DNA of 64,000 nucleotides from Candidatus Thalassarchaeum betae (lineage in GTDB: Archaea > Thermoplasmatota > Poseidoniia > Poseidoniales > Thalassarchaeaceae), in assembly GCA_022447095.1 (NCBI GenBank), contig JAKUUP010000002.1:20062-84061 (forward strand). The letters are read 5' to 3'. Below are positions 41,923 through 50,781 of the stretch, piece by piece. A program made the position numbers and the translations under genes. Every line of letters begins with the position of its first letter. Positions within the stretch are counted from its first letter, which is position 1. The notes under the pieces were generated by a model. That model saw only the letters and a program-made list of their open reading frames with translations, was not told the DNA's origin and did not search any database.

Positions 41923-44900
41923 TTACTGGCGCCGGCTGAGGTACTCAGCGCCGTAGTAGTGCCACTGTTCCATGGTCCATCCGGGAGGCAGTCCCTCAGG
42001 TGGAAGTGGTGGCATCATAGGTGGTGGGGGCGGTATGTCCTCAGACAAGCCATCCTCGGCTTCCTGAGAGTGCTCATATTCCTCGTCGCGAACCGTGCTG
42101 GCGTAGTCAATTGCCGACTCTGAAGCGAGGCTCTGGCGTCGCAGAGTGATGGCGAGCGCGAGGACCAGTGCAAGAGATAGCAGAAGTCCGATTCCCACCA
42201 ATCCCATCGACATCATGGGGCTGGTGCCGGTGGATTCGGTTTCCGGGTCATCGTCCACAGGTTCTTCGATGATCTCCTGCGGCGCGATGGCGTATATCCG
42301 ATGCTGCTCCTCCGTAACACGGTCGAAGCCGTTCTGGTCGATGCCTTCGACTGAGAGCGTGATGTAATCACCGACACCAAGGCCAGCGCCGCTGACGTGG
42401 TTGGCGATAAACGGCCCGAGGTTGTGTGAGATGCCCGATGAGTGGCAGATTCCAGTTATGCTGTTGCATATCGTCCAGAGGACCTTGATGTCGGTCAGCT
42501 CGTACTGCCCCGCGTTCTGAATCATGAACGTCGGATTGGTGCCGTACTCGACCGTGTCGAAACTAGCCACAAGGTCGGTTTCCCAGAAGAGCGGCAGGTC
42601 GTCGACAACATCGATGATGATGATGGCGGCACTGGCGTCACCATGCCTGTCTTCCAAGGTTATAGTGACCACCTCTTCCCCAGAATCTTCCCACGCCATG
42701 GTCAGTATGCCAGTTATGGGATTGAACTGGACTGCACCGGGGACGAAGGTCATCGCCGTGGCCCAGATCTCTTCATCTGGGTCGTCGATGTCTGTCATCC
42801 TGTCGAGCAACTCAAGGGTGATCCTGTCGCCGATCTTGACAGTAAACTCGTCGATTCCGGTCAGGTCGATGCGGGGTGCATCGTTGACGTTGAGGACGTG
42901 GAAGGTGATTACGGTGTCCGAGAACTTGACGCCGTCACTGGCCCTGACGGTGATTTCGGAGATTCCGGTCGAGTCGTCGTCAAGTGAGCCAACGGAGAGA
43001 GAGTGGCCGGAGATGCTTGCATCGACCAGTGACTCGTCTGAGTTACTGAGCAGTTCAAGCGTCAGTCCTGAGACTGGGACAGGGTAGCCGTTGTCATCGG
43101 TGTCGGACAGGAACTCTGACAGACCGATGCTGGCGGAGCCGCCTTCTTCGAAGGACTGAGTCGGTATAGATGCCCACCTAGGGGCACCGTTCTCTATCAC
43201 GTTGAACATCATCATTCCAGAGTTAACGTCGTCGCCGTCATCTACCGTGACGAACATACCCTGTGGGACGGGGTTGCCTTGGCCGTCTCTGATGACTTGA
43301 CTGAACTCGACGACTATTTCGAGCGTCGAGGAATCCCACTCCACAAACTCGGGAGAGTTACTGTCGATACTAAGCAACGAAATCGGAGTCTCGGCGTCGT
43401 GGACGAGACCGATCACAGAGACCCTTTCCTGGGTCTCGACCTTGACAGTAGGCATCCCGGCGTACTGAGGGTGTCCGTTGCCCAGAACGATGGGCAGGGC
43501 GTTTTCCAATTCGAAGGCTGCGGCGGATATCATCCAGTCGCTTGACTGGCCGCCAGCATCGGTCCACTTGATTCTGAGGTCGTAATCCCCCACTTCAGCA
43601 TTGAGAGGAACTGCGATTGTGTGGACATAGCGGGCGTTGCCGCCGCTTCCCACCATGTCAATATCGGTGATCCATGCTTCGTCCCACATCTCGGATCCTG
43701 CCGTAGAGTAGTGCATCGTAGGTGTCAGCGTGGACATGTCGTCCACCAAGTCGTTGGGCAGGGCGGTCGACTCGAACTGGATGGTGTCGCCCCTCTCGAT
43801 CGAGGTCGAGGCTATGGCCGTCGGCTGGTTGGAGACAGGCGGCATGTCGTGCAGCGCGCTGTCGTCGGCGTAGTCGTTCGACGATACACGATCCGCGGTG
43901 AGGCCGAGGAGCATGGCTCGGAAAGTCGTGGCGCCGGATGCGTAGGGCGTGATTTGGGATGTGTCGAAATCAACGGTCAGTGTCTGGGTTCCGGCGGTGG
44001 CGAGGTTAGTGATTGAAGTGCCTCCGATGTATATCTCGTCGAGACCCTGGAGCTCGTAGATGGCGATCTCGCCACCGTCGTTGTAGGGGTCGACGCCGTA
44101 GTTGGTAATCTCGACGGAGACATCCAAGATATCTCCCGGAACGAAGCCGAGATTGCCGTTCTGGTTCTCAATCTGGAAGTCGGAGACGCCCACGTCGACG
44201 AGCGGGATCATGTCGAGGTCGACGGCTGAGAGGAAGGTGTTGTACGAAGTGTGCGGTCCGTCCATCAAGGCGAGGACGGGCCAGAAGTTCTCGAACTGGG
44301 TGTGCCCGGGTGCTGCTCTAACCGTGCTCAGTGGAACCGTCCAAGTCCTTTCAGCGACATTGTTCGGAGTCAGGGTCAGCTGCTCAAAGCCGTTGTTGTT
44401 GCTGTTGGGGAGCCATTCCCTCCAGTTGTTGTGAGGCCTGTTGCCGTTGTCGTAGGCATCGGCGCCGATCCGCTCGGTGACCGCTCCGTAGAGGTAGACG
44501 GTGACTGAGGACGACGATCCTAGGTAGGTCACCTCAACTGTGATGGTGACCTCGTCGCCAGCGCTGTTCAGGATGGTAGAGAGTTCCATTGCGTAGTCGG
44601 ATACGTCAGAACCCATGCATCCGCCGGCCGAGTAGTCGGCGTCGTAGTAGTTGTTTCCGGCGGAGCCGACCTTGTAGCATGTCCCGCTCTGGGCATCGGC
44701 GAAGCCGAATGTAGGGTAGCCGCTTGAGGCCGCCATCACGTGGTCCGTCCTGTAGATCGGGCCGTCGGAGGGCCAGCCTCCGGAAGAGGATTCAAAGAAC
44801 GAAACGAAGGTGAAGTCCTCGCCGTTCGAACTCTTGAGGTTTGCAAGCGAAGGGGATGCGCTGTCCATGCACGGCCCGCACCAGTGCGCTCCGACGTATT

Positions 44901-45075
44901 CGCCGAACACAGCGTGCCCCGGACTGGTTGCATACAGAGGCATTTTCTTCTGCTCCAGTTGTTCGCGTTCCTCGACCTTATCGTCCATCGCCATGAAGCC
45001 TGTGAAGGACATCATGACTACCAGAGCTGCCAAGGTCACCGGTTGAATGATTGAGAGCATTCGCACTGTAGTCAT
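41923..45075 (-). CDS. Large surface protein: thioredoxin-like, CARDB and cadherin-like domains
   Basis: About 1050 residues. A signal peptide (residues 1 to about 27) is followed by a thioredoxin-like domain with the redox motif WCGPC (YVGAHWCGPCMDSASP). A CARDB-like adhesion domain starts near VDVGVSDFQIENQNG. Several beta-sandwich/cadherin-like units follow (LNVNDAPRIDLTG, ITLEDRHGDAS). One transmembrane helix (LVGIGLLLSLALVLALAI) leads to an acidic tail, a proline run (PPPPPMMPPLPPEGLPP) and a final aromatic motif GWTMEQWHYYGAEYL. Start set at ATG 45075, 25 bases after a TATA-like GTTATACG; ATGs at 45108 and 45060 are alternatives. It may act on disulfides of exported proteins or bind substrates. 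Confidence 0.75.
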   Translation of the reverse strand: MTTVRMLSIIQPVTLAALVVMMSFTGFMAMDDKVEEREQLEQKKMPLYATSPGHAVFGEYVGAHWCGPCMDSASPSLANLKSSNGEDFTFVSFFESSSGGWPSDGPIYRTDHVMAASSGYPTFGFADAQSGTCYKVGSAGNNYYDADYSAGGCMGSDVSDYAMELSTILNSAGDEVTITVEVTYLGSSSSVTVYLYGAVTERIGADAYDNGNRPHNNWREWLPNSNNNGFEQLTLTPNNVAERTWTVPLSTVRAAPGHTQFENFWPVLALMDGPHTSYNTFLSAVDLDMIPLVDVGVSDFQIENQNGNLGFVPGDILDVSVEITNYGVDPYNDGGEIAIYELQGLDEIYIGGTSITNLATAGTQTLTVDFDTSQITPYASGATTFRAMLLGLTADRVSSNDYADDSALHDMPPVSNQPTAIASTSIERGDTIQFESTALPNDLVDDMSTLTPTMHYSTAGSEMWDEAWITDIDMVGSGGNARYVHTIAVPLNAEVGDYDLRIKWTDAGGQSSDWMISAAAFELENALPIVLGNGHPQYAGMPTVKVETQERVSVIGLVHDAETPISLLSIDSNSPEFVEWDSSTLEIVVEFSQVIRDGQGNPVPQGMFVTVDDGDDVNSGMMMFNVIENGAPRWASIPTQSFEEGGSASIGLSEFLSDTDDNGYPVPVSGLTLELLSNSDESLVDASISGHSLSVGSLDDDSTGISEITVRASDGVKFSDTVITFHVLNVNDAPRIDLTGIDEFTVKIGDRITLELLDRMTDIDDPDEEIWATAMTFVPGAVQFNPITGILTMAWEDSGEEVVTITLEDRHGDASAAIIIIDVVDDLPLFWETDLVASFDTVEYGTNPTFMIQNAGQYELTDIKVLWTICNSITGICHSSGISHNLGPFIANHVSGAGLGVGDYITLSVEGIDQNGFDRVTEEQHRIYAIAPQEIIEEPVDDDPETESTGTSPMMSMGLVGIGLLLSLALVLALAITLRRQSLASESAIDYASTVRDEEYEHSQEAEDGLSEDIPPPPPMMPPLPPEGLPPGWTMEQWHYYGAEYLSRRQ

Positions 45076-45122
45076 CGTTTTTCCCGCAGCGAGGCGCCGT
45101 ATAACCATGTTGCACTTATGAG

Positions 45123-46001
45123 ATGGCGAATTATCGGCTCTATAGAGCCGCCGAAGAACTTGAAGCGTGGAGGCTGACCGGGGTGGTCATGAATGCCGAT
45201 GGCGGCGGCGAGTGGGTAGCACTGAGGGAGGACGATGGACGGGCTTACCTGCTGCGTCGGGCTCCCGGTGAGGTCAAGGTGAAAGGACTGGGCAGGTTCG
45301 ATGCCGAGCAGCTCCTGAACGGCTACTCTATCGGCGACAGAATCAGTGTCGGGCAGAAGTCGTTGACCATCGTCGATCCTGCACTTCCTGAAGCCCGCCG
45401 GAACATGGCGCGGAGGGCTCAAGTCATCGGCGCAAAGGACTCGGGGTTCCTCGTTTCCTGGATGGGAATCGGGGTGGGTTCAAGGGTCCTTGAGGGTGGG
45501 CACGGCTCGGCCGGACTCGCGATGCATCTGGCCAACGTCCTAGGCTCATCTGGGACCCTCATCTCAGTCGAATCCAGACCTGAGCACGCTGAGGTCGGCC
45601 GAGCCAACATGGAGCGACTGTCAGAGGTGATTCCTGAGTTCCCCGACTGGCACCTGATAGACGGCGATCTAATCGATGTCGGACAGGCTGTCTCAGAGGT
45701 CTGCGAATCGCTTGATGCTGCCATCATCGACATCGCCGAACCGTGGCAGGTCGTCCCGGTCATCGAGCCGTTGCTGCGAGCCGGTGGAAGGCTGGCCTGC
45801 TACTGCCCGACCACCGCCCAACTGGAGAAGTCTTGGGAGGCTGCTCAGGAGCAGGACCTAGTTATCGAATGGGCCGGTGAGATGATCGAGCGCAAGTGGG
45901 TCAAGGCGAGCAAAGGCGGGGTCAGGCCCGGTAACCAGCCGATGGGGCACACCGCCTTCTTGCTGATTGCGGCAAAGATTGCTCCTTACGAAGAAGAGTG
46001 A
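45123..46001 (+). CDS. trmI: tRNA (adenine-N1)-methyltransferase TrmI-like
   Basis: SAM-dependent m1A57/58 methylation of tRNA. 292 residues: an N-terminal beta domain, SAM motif VLEGGHGSAGLAMHLANVLG, acidic residue loop LISVESRPEHAEVGRANM, catalytic region IIDIAEPWQVV, and NQPMGHTAFLLIA at the end, all in the order found in archaeal TrmI. The first codons contain the palindrome CGGCTCTATAGAGCCG. Divergent from the large surface-protein gene, and followed after 10 bases by a GtrA-like gene. Confidence 0.88.
   Translation: MANYRLYRAAEELEAWRLTGVVMNADGGGEWVALREDDGRAYLLRRAPGEVKVKGLGRFDAEQLLNGYSIGDRISVGQKSLTIVDPALPEARRNMARRAQVIGAKDSGFLVSWMGIGVGSRVLEGGHGSAGLAMHLANVLGSSGTLISVESRPEHAEVGRANMERLSEVIPEFPDWHLIDGDLIDVGQAVSEVCESLDAAIIDIAEPWQVVPVIEPLLRAGGRLACYCPTTAQLEKSWEAAQEQDLVIEWAGEMIERKWVKASKGGVRPGNQPMGHTAFLLIAAKIAPYEEE
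45135..45150. repeat. 16-bp palindrome inside the start of the TrmI gene
   Basis: CGGCTCTATAGAGCCG is perfectly self-complementary and lies 12 bases into the coding region. Its inner 14 bases GGCTCTATAGAGCC are identical to the core of the palindrome upstream of etfB at 10170-10187. In RNA it would form a hairpin next to the start codon. It encodes part of RLYRA, so codon chance is possible. Confidence 0.4.
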
Positions 46002-46011
46002 GGGGCTACCC

Positions 46012-46491
46012 GTGGGCTGGGTCAGCGACTTCAGAGACAGGGTTGCCGATGTCGGTTGGACTTCAGACACAGTCTTCCGGGAGTTCATGAGGTTCAACGT
46101 CACTGGCTGCTTCAACTCCGCATTCGCTTTTGCGATTTACCAGATTCTGTACTGGGTGAATCTCTGGGACGCTCACACTGCAGTGTCAGCGTGGGTTGTG
46201 TCCAACATCATAGGGAACGTCGAAGCCCACTATATGCACTACAGATTTACCTTCAAGTCGACATTTACCTACTCCACCAGTCTCAACAGGGCGTTCTGGT
46301 GCTACACGGCGCAACTGGTGGTGACGACCACTCTCGAGTACATCATGATTGAGAAGTGGCTCATCAACCACTATGTCGCTTGGCTGATCAACACCTGCTT
46401 GTTCGGATTCTTCAACTTCGTGCTCATCCGCTGGCTGGCCTTCCCTCCCGAACTCGACGACACTTATCTTGAACGATTGTCGGATGATTGA
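46012..46491 (+). CDS. GtrA-like membrane protein
   Basis: 159 residues with four helices in the GtrA pattern: EFMRFNVTGCFNSAFAFAIY, WVVSNIIGNVEAHYMHYRFTF (the NFxxxRxWxF-like segment), AFWCYTAQLVVTTTLEYIMI and WLINTCLFGFFNFVLIRWLAF. GtrA proteins move lipid-linked sugars across membranes or take part in polysaccharide assembly. GTG start at 46012 with GAGGGG upstream. It lies between trmI and aspS in a rightward unit. Confidence 0.78.
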   Translation: MGWVSDFRDRVADVGWTSDTVFREFMRFNVTGCFNSAFAFAIYQILYWVNLWDAHTAVSAWVVSNIIGNVEAHYMHYRFTFKSTFTYSTSLNRAFWCYTAQLVVTTTLEYIMIEKWLINHYVAWLINTCLFGFFNFVLIRWLAFPPELDDTYLERLSDD

Positions 46492-46540
46492 GCCTCCCGG
46501 CCCGATACCATTCAAAACCCCGTCCCGACACGAGAGGGGC

Positions 46541-47950
46541 ATGAGGGACAGCAGCGGATGGAGGCCTACGGCCTACCGCTCCCATACCATAGGGCAGGTG
46601 GTGTCCAACGGTGCGGACATGATTGGTTCCGAAGTGACTGTCGCGGGCTACGCCGAGACAGTGAGAGGACGCGGGGGAATCTGCTTCCTGATGCTGCGAG
46701 ACGGAACCGGTCACATACAGGCGTTCCTGAAAAGAGACAACTTGGACGATTCACTGTTCGACGCCATACAATCAGCGACCCGCGAATCGACCATCCAAGT
46801 CACCGGGGCCGTTGCCCAGAAGCGCCCGCCTAAACTCGCCGAGGGCGAGCCGGCCCCTCCACCAGAGTACGAGATCAGTGTGACGGGCGCGAGAGTACTC
46901 GCCGATGCTGCAGCACCACTGCCAGTAGGTGTGACTGACGATGTCCATGTGGGACTCGATGTCAGATTGGACAACCGTCACCTCGACCTGCGGCGAGCCC
47001 ATGTGAACGCGATGTTCCAACTGCGAGGAAAGGTACTGCAGTACGGCCGCGACCACCTCATCTCCGAGGGATTCCAGGAAATCAACACCCCGAAGATCAT
47101 CGCTGCTGCAGCTGAGGGCGGCACCAATCTGTTCCCGATGAAATACTTCGAGACCGATGCCTACCTCTCGCAGAGCCCGCAGTTGTACAAGCAGCTCGCT
47201 GTGCTCGGCGGGCTCGAAAGAGTGTTCGAGATCGGTCCGGCCTTCCGCGCCGAGAAGCACGACACCTATCGACACCTGAACGAGTTCATCTCCTTCGATA
47301 TCGAGGGCGCTTGGATGGATGACGAAGACGTGATGGGCGTTCAAGAGAGAATGATTCATCATATCTGGAGTCAAGTTGCAGCCAACGATCTAGACCTCAT
47401 CGACGTGGTCAACGAATACCGAGCCAGTCAGGACCAAGAGCCTGTGACCGTCGATATCCCGAGTCTACCATTCCCTCGCATACCCTATTGCGACGCCATC
47501 GAGATCGTCAAGGTCGGCGGTGGTGAGATAGAGTGGGGTGACGACATCGAGAGTCACCACTGCGATATCATTGCAGCTCAGTATCCCGGCTTCCACTTCA
47601 TTCCACGCTGGCCGATGTCGATGAAGCCGTTCTACATCCACCACAAGGAGGATGAGGAGAGTGCGTCGGGCGGGCAACTCAGCCGGGGCTTCGACCTCAA
47701 TTACGGGCGCGACGAGATGACGAGCGGCGGTCAGCGCGAGCACAGGGTGGACGTACTCGAGCAGAACCTGCGCAACATGGGCCTCGAGCCGGCCGACTTC
47801 ACATTCTACACCGATGGATTCCGCTATGGTGCTCCTCCGCATGCCGGCTGGGGGCTTGGTGTGGCACGTCTGCTGATGGTCCTGACAGGGGCGGGCAACG
47901 TCCGAGAGGTCGTGCTGTTCCCGCGCGACAGAAGCAGGGTTACACCCTGA
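46541..47950 (+). CDS. aspS: Aspartyl-tRNA synthetase
   Basis: Class IIb synthetase of 469 residues. An N-terminal OB anticodon-binding domain (EVTVAGYAETVRGRGGICFLMLRD) is followed by motif 1 around FQEINTPKI, motif 2 around FRAEKHDTYRHLNEF and motif 3 GWGLGVARLLMVLTG near the C-terminus. The compact form without a bacterial insertion is archaeal. ATG 46541 follows GAGAGGGGC; an earlier in-frame start at 46469 overlaps gtrA and is unlikely. Confidence 0.93.
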   Translation: MRDSSGWRPTAYRSHTIGQVVSNGADMIGSEVTVAGYAETVRGRGGICFLMLRDGTGHIQAFLKRDNLDDSLFDAIQSATRESTIQVTGAVAQKRPPKLAEGEPAPPPEYEISVTGARVLADAAAPLPVGVTDDVHVGLDVRLDNRHLDLRRAHVNAMFQLRGKVLQYGRDHLISEGFQEINTPKIIAAAAEGGTNLFPMKYFETDAYLSQSPQLYKQLAVLGGLERVFEIGPAFRAEKHDTYRHLNEFISFDIEGAWMDDEDVMGVQERMIHHIWSQVAANDLDLIDVVNEYRASQDQEPVTVDIPSLPFPRIPYCDAIEIVKVGGGEIEWGDDIESHHCDIIAAQYPGFHFIPRWPMSMKPFYIHHKEDEESASGGQLSRGFDLNYGRDEMTSGGQREHRVDVLEQNLRNMGLEPADFTFYTDGFRYGAPPHAGWGLGVARLLMVLTGAGNVREVVLFPRDRSRVTP

Positions 47951-47994
47951 CCGAAAATAACGGGTATCTAAGGCCCCTCCGCGAAACGGGGACA

Positions 47995-48717
47995 ATGGCC
48001 AAGCCGAGATTCGCCTATCTGCTCCTGAAGGAGCATCCGTATGGTCGCGAGATGCTACGGCAGATCCTCTCAGGGGGCTTTGTGCCGCAGATCATAATCG
48101 AAGAGGATTCGGCGATTGGAGACGAGGAGCGTGAGAAGTTCCTCAAACGCATCGAGGGGAATCCGATAGCGCCTCCAATCGCTGAACAAGCCGCCGAAAA
48201 CGGCATCCCGCTCGTCACCGTCCCAATCCACAGGTCACCCGAGGTGATGCCTCACCTCAATGGCATGGAACTCGATCTCATCGTCTTCGGCGGGACCCGG
48301 ATCATCCGTGGGGAGATTCTCGACTACCCCAAGGACGGGGTCATCAACGCACATCCGGGTTTTCTTCCCGACTGCAGGGGCTCAGCCTCACCGGCATGGT
48401 CTGTCTATCACGACATCAGGGTTGGCTCAACGTGCCACTTCTGCGACAACGGCATAGACACGGGTGAGATGCTACTGAGGCGCGAAGTGCCTGTGAAGCG
48501 GGGTATGACGTACGAAGATCTGTGCTACCAGACACTGGCCTTGGCTGGAGTCTTGATGAAGGAGGCATTGATGGCATACGAGGACGGCCGATGGGATGAG
48601 ATGCGTCGACCACAAGGTGAAAGCGAGTACCCTACCTTCCGCAATGCGTCGGATGAGGTGCTTGAGGTGGTTTACCAGAAACTGCGCGACCAAACGTACG
48701 CTCATTACGTGGATTAG
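47995..48717 (+). CDS. Formyltransferase-family protein of unknown substrate
   Basis: 240 residues of the formyl-transferase N fold (Fmt/PurN/ArnA class). The catalytic residues are present: Asn and His in INAHPGFLPDCRGS and Asp in CDNGIDTGEMLL. It lacks the C-terminal domain of methionyl-tRNA formyltransferase, and archaea do not formylate initiator Met-tRNA, so another substrate or hydrolysis of an N-formyl group is likely. It is the first gene of a tight five-gene cluster and has its own upstream space of 44 bases after aspS, with an A/T-rich AAAATAACG. Confidence 0.75.
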   Translation: MAKPRFAYLLLKEHPYGREMLRQILSGGFVPQIIIEEDSAIGDEEREKFLKRIEGNPIAPPIAEQAAENGIPLVTVPIHRSPEVMPHLNGMELDLIVFGGTRIIRGEILDYPKDGVINAHPGFLPDCRGSASPAWSVYHDIRVGSTCHFCDNGIDTGEMLLRREVPVKRGMTYEDLCYQTLALAGVLMKEALMAYEDGRWDEMRRPQGESEYPTFRNASDEVLEVVYQKLRDQTYAHYVD

Positions 48718-48725
48718 GTGTGAAT

Positions 48726-49526
48726 ATGAACGATGAACTGCTCAATGACGGATTCCCGTTTGCCGAAGGCGTCCTAGACGGAAAAACTGCGCTCGTTTGC
48801 GGTGCCTCAAAGGGCATCGGCCGCGCCTGCGCGCTGATGCTCGCTCGCGCGGGTGCCCGCGTAGTCGCGTGCGCCCGCTCTACGGCCGACCTCGACTCGC
48901 TGGTGACTGAGATGCACGGAGATGGGCATGAGGTCCTCGCATTGGATCTCGAAGACCTAGATGCGGTGCGCGAGGCCGTCTCAGGCATGGGTACCATACA
49001 TATCCTGGTGAACAACTCAGGCGGTCCGCCCGGAGGTCCGCTGCTGGAAAACACGCTGGACGAGTTCGAAGGCCCGTTCCGCCGCCATCTGCACGCTGCT
49101 CACACAATCACTCAGGCACTTGTTCCTGAGATGGAAGTAGCCGGCACCGGGCGAATCGTGAACATCATCTCGACCTCGGTGCGCGAGCCGATCGACAACA
49201 TCGGCCTTTCGAACACTCTACGCGGGGCGATGGCCTCGTGGGCCAAATCACTGTCTCGCGAGTTGCCCGCGTGCGTGACCATCAACAACATCATGCCCGG
49301 CTTCACCGACACCGACCGGCTCGGCTCGCTGGCCGCCTCGATATCCGAGAGCACCGGCAAGCCGGTCGAGGATGTGCGCGACGAGTGGATGAGCGGCGTG
49401 CCCATCCAGCGGCTCATAGACCCGCTCGAGACTGCGGCTGCGGTCACATGGCTGTGCCTACCAAGTAGCAGCGCCGTCCGCGGCATCAGTCTAGCAGTCG
49501 ACGGCGGGAGAATGCGTTCGATCTGA
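48726..49526 (+). CDS. Short-chain dehydrogenase/reductase with altered active site
   Basis: 266 residues, Rossmann SDR fold: TALVCGASKGIGRACALML (cofactor loop), LVNNSGGPPGG (NNxG), RIVNIISTS. At the place of the usual YxxxK the sequence is LSNTLRGAM, with Ser and Arg in place of Tyr and Lys. This is a known variant pattern in a subset of bacterial SDRs. Activity may differ from normal ketoreduction. ATG 48726 has AGGTG upstream; the preceding gene ends 8 bases earlier. Confidence 0.8.
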   Translation: MNDELLNDGFPFAEGVLDGKTALVCGASKGIGRACALMLARAGARVVACARSTADLDSLVTEMHGDGHEVLALDLEDLDAVREAVSGMGTIHILVNNSGGPPGGPLLENTLDEFEGPFRRHLHAAHTITQALVPEMEVAGTGRIVNIISTSVREPIDNIGLSNTLRGAMASWAKSLSRELPACVTINNIMPGFTDTDRLGSLAASISESTGKPVEDVRDEWMSGVPIQRLIDPLETAAAVTWLCLPSSSAVRGISLAVDGGRMRSI

Positions 49527-49532
49527 TTGGTG

Positions 49533-50780
49533 ATGCGCTTGCGCTTTGACATATTCTTCTCAATCTCTCAGACGCCGGATACCTCCGGCTACACTCCCTC
49601 CGAGAGCGAGATGTTCACCGGCTTCTTCGACCAAGTGGAGCTCGCCGACGAGCTCGGCTTCGGAGTGGGCTGGGTCGCTCAGGCGCACCTCTCCACAGAG
49701 GTGCAGAAGCACAACAGCAGGCCCGTAGTGCCTCACTTCCCCGGTGAGGTGGGGCTTTGTACCGACTTCTTCCAAGTCGCAGGGCAGATGTTCGCCCGTA
49801 CCGAGCGGATGGAAGTCGGTAGCGCGGTGATGTCGATCCTCGGCTCGGGGGGGCCGATCGCACAAGCCGAGCGTGTGGGTTCGTTTCTCGCCTTGCACGG
49901 CCTCGACCCGGATGAGTCCCGCCGCCTGCACGTCGGTTTCTCAGCCGGTCGCTTCGAGTTCATGGCCCGCCCCTATGGCGTCGTCCCGCGCGACGCGGTA
50001 GAAGTGGCCGCTTGGCCGGCCCTGCGCGGCCAGGTCTTCGCCGAAGCCTCGGAGATTTTCCTCCGACTACTGAACGGCGAGGTGGTATCGTCGGACATGA
50101 TCCGACCCACAGTACTGACTAGGGCCAACTTCCGATCTGACGAGGACTGGAGGATGGTGCAGCAGGCCGCCGTCGAATTCCGAGGGCTAGATGGAGAGCC
50201 GGACGAGGTGACCATCGAGAGTCGTTACGAGTTTGAAGATATCAAGACGATACCCCAAGAGTGGAGGAGGGAACTGCTCAACCTGGTGCTCGGCAGCCAC
50301 GACCCTGGACTGCAGGCCGATGTGAACAAACTCAGGCCGGTGCAGGTGTTCAACCTCAGCATAACCCCGCCTCACATCATCGAGGAGACACACGACAGGT
50401 TCAGAGAGCACTACCACCCTGACGGCGGCCCATGGGAGCGAAGCATGATGCCACGCACCATCATGGTCTTCGTCAACGATGAGAGTGGACTCACGCCAGA
50501 AGAGCAGAACGCTGCGGCGATGGATGAGGCGAAAGCCGCGCTTTCGACCTACTGGAGCGCTCTGGAGGGTACCATCGACCCGGCGAAGGTCGAGCGGGCG
50601 ACTGACAATGCAGTGATAGGAAATGTCGAGCGCGTGAGCGAGCAGATTCTCGAAAGATTCCATCCCGATGACCGCCTGATGTGCTGGTTCGACTTCTTCA
50701 ACCACGACAGCGAACGCGTCAAGAGGAACATGACGGCATTCATGACCAAGGTCGCACCGCGCGTCAACGGAGGTGTGTGA
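49533..50780 (+). CDS. Luciferase-like (LLM) flavin-dependent monooxygenase
   Basis: About 415 residues, bacterial-luciferase TIM-barrel family using FMNH2 or F420. Features include FDQVELADELGFGVGWVAQAHL, MFARTERMEVGSAVMSILG, AERVGSFLALHG, and LHVGFSAGRFEFMARPYGV. A large middle insert (about residues 190-270) may form the substrate pocket. Start is ATG 49533; the GTG at 49530 and TTG at 49527 are in frame, all within a few bases of the SDR stop. The substrate is unknown. Confidence 0.82.
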   Translation: MRLRFDIFFSISQTPDTSGYTPSESEMFTGFFDQVELADELGFGVGWVAQAHLSTEVQKHNSRPVVPHFPGEVGLCTDFFQVAGQMFARTERMEVGSAVMSILGSGGPIAQAERVGSFLALHGLDPDESRRLHVGFSAGRFEFMARPYGVVPRDAVEVAAWPALRGQVFAEASEIFLRLLNGEVVSSDMIRPTVLTRANFRSDEDWRMVQQAAVEFRGLDGEPDEVTIESRYEFEDIKTIPQEWRRELLNLVLGSHDPGLQADVNKLRPVQVFNLSITPPHIIEETHDRFREHYHPDGGPWERSMMPRTIMVFVNDESGLTPEEQNAAAMDEAKAALSTYWSALEGTIDPAKVERATDNAVIGNVERVSEQILERFHPDDRLMCWFDFFNHDSERVKRNMTAFMTKVAPRVNGGV

Positions 50781-50781
50781 T

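Noticed and set aside
47995..48717. Methionyl-tRNA formyltransferase (fmt)
   Set aside because: It lacks the C-terminal tRNA-binding domain and archaea start with unformylated Met; catalytic residues alone do not define the substrate.
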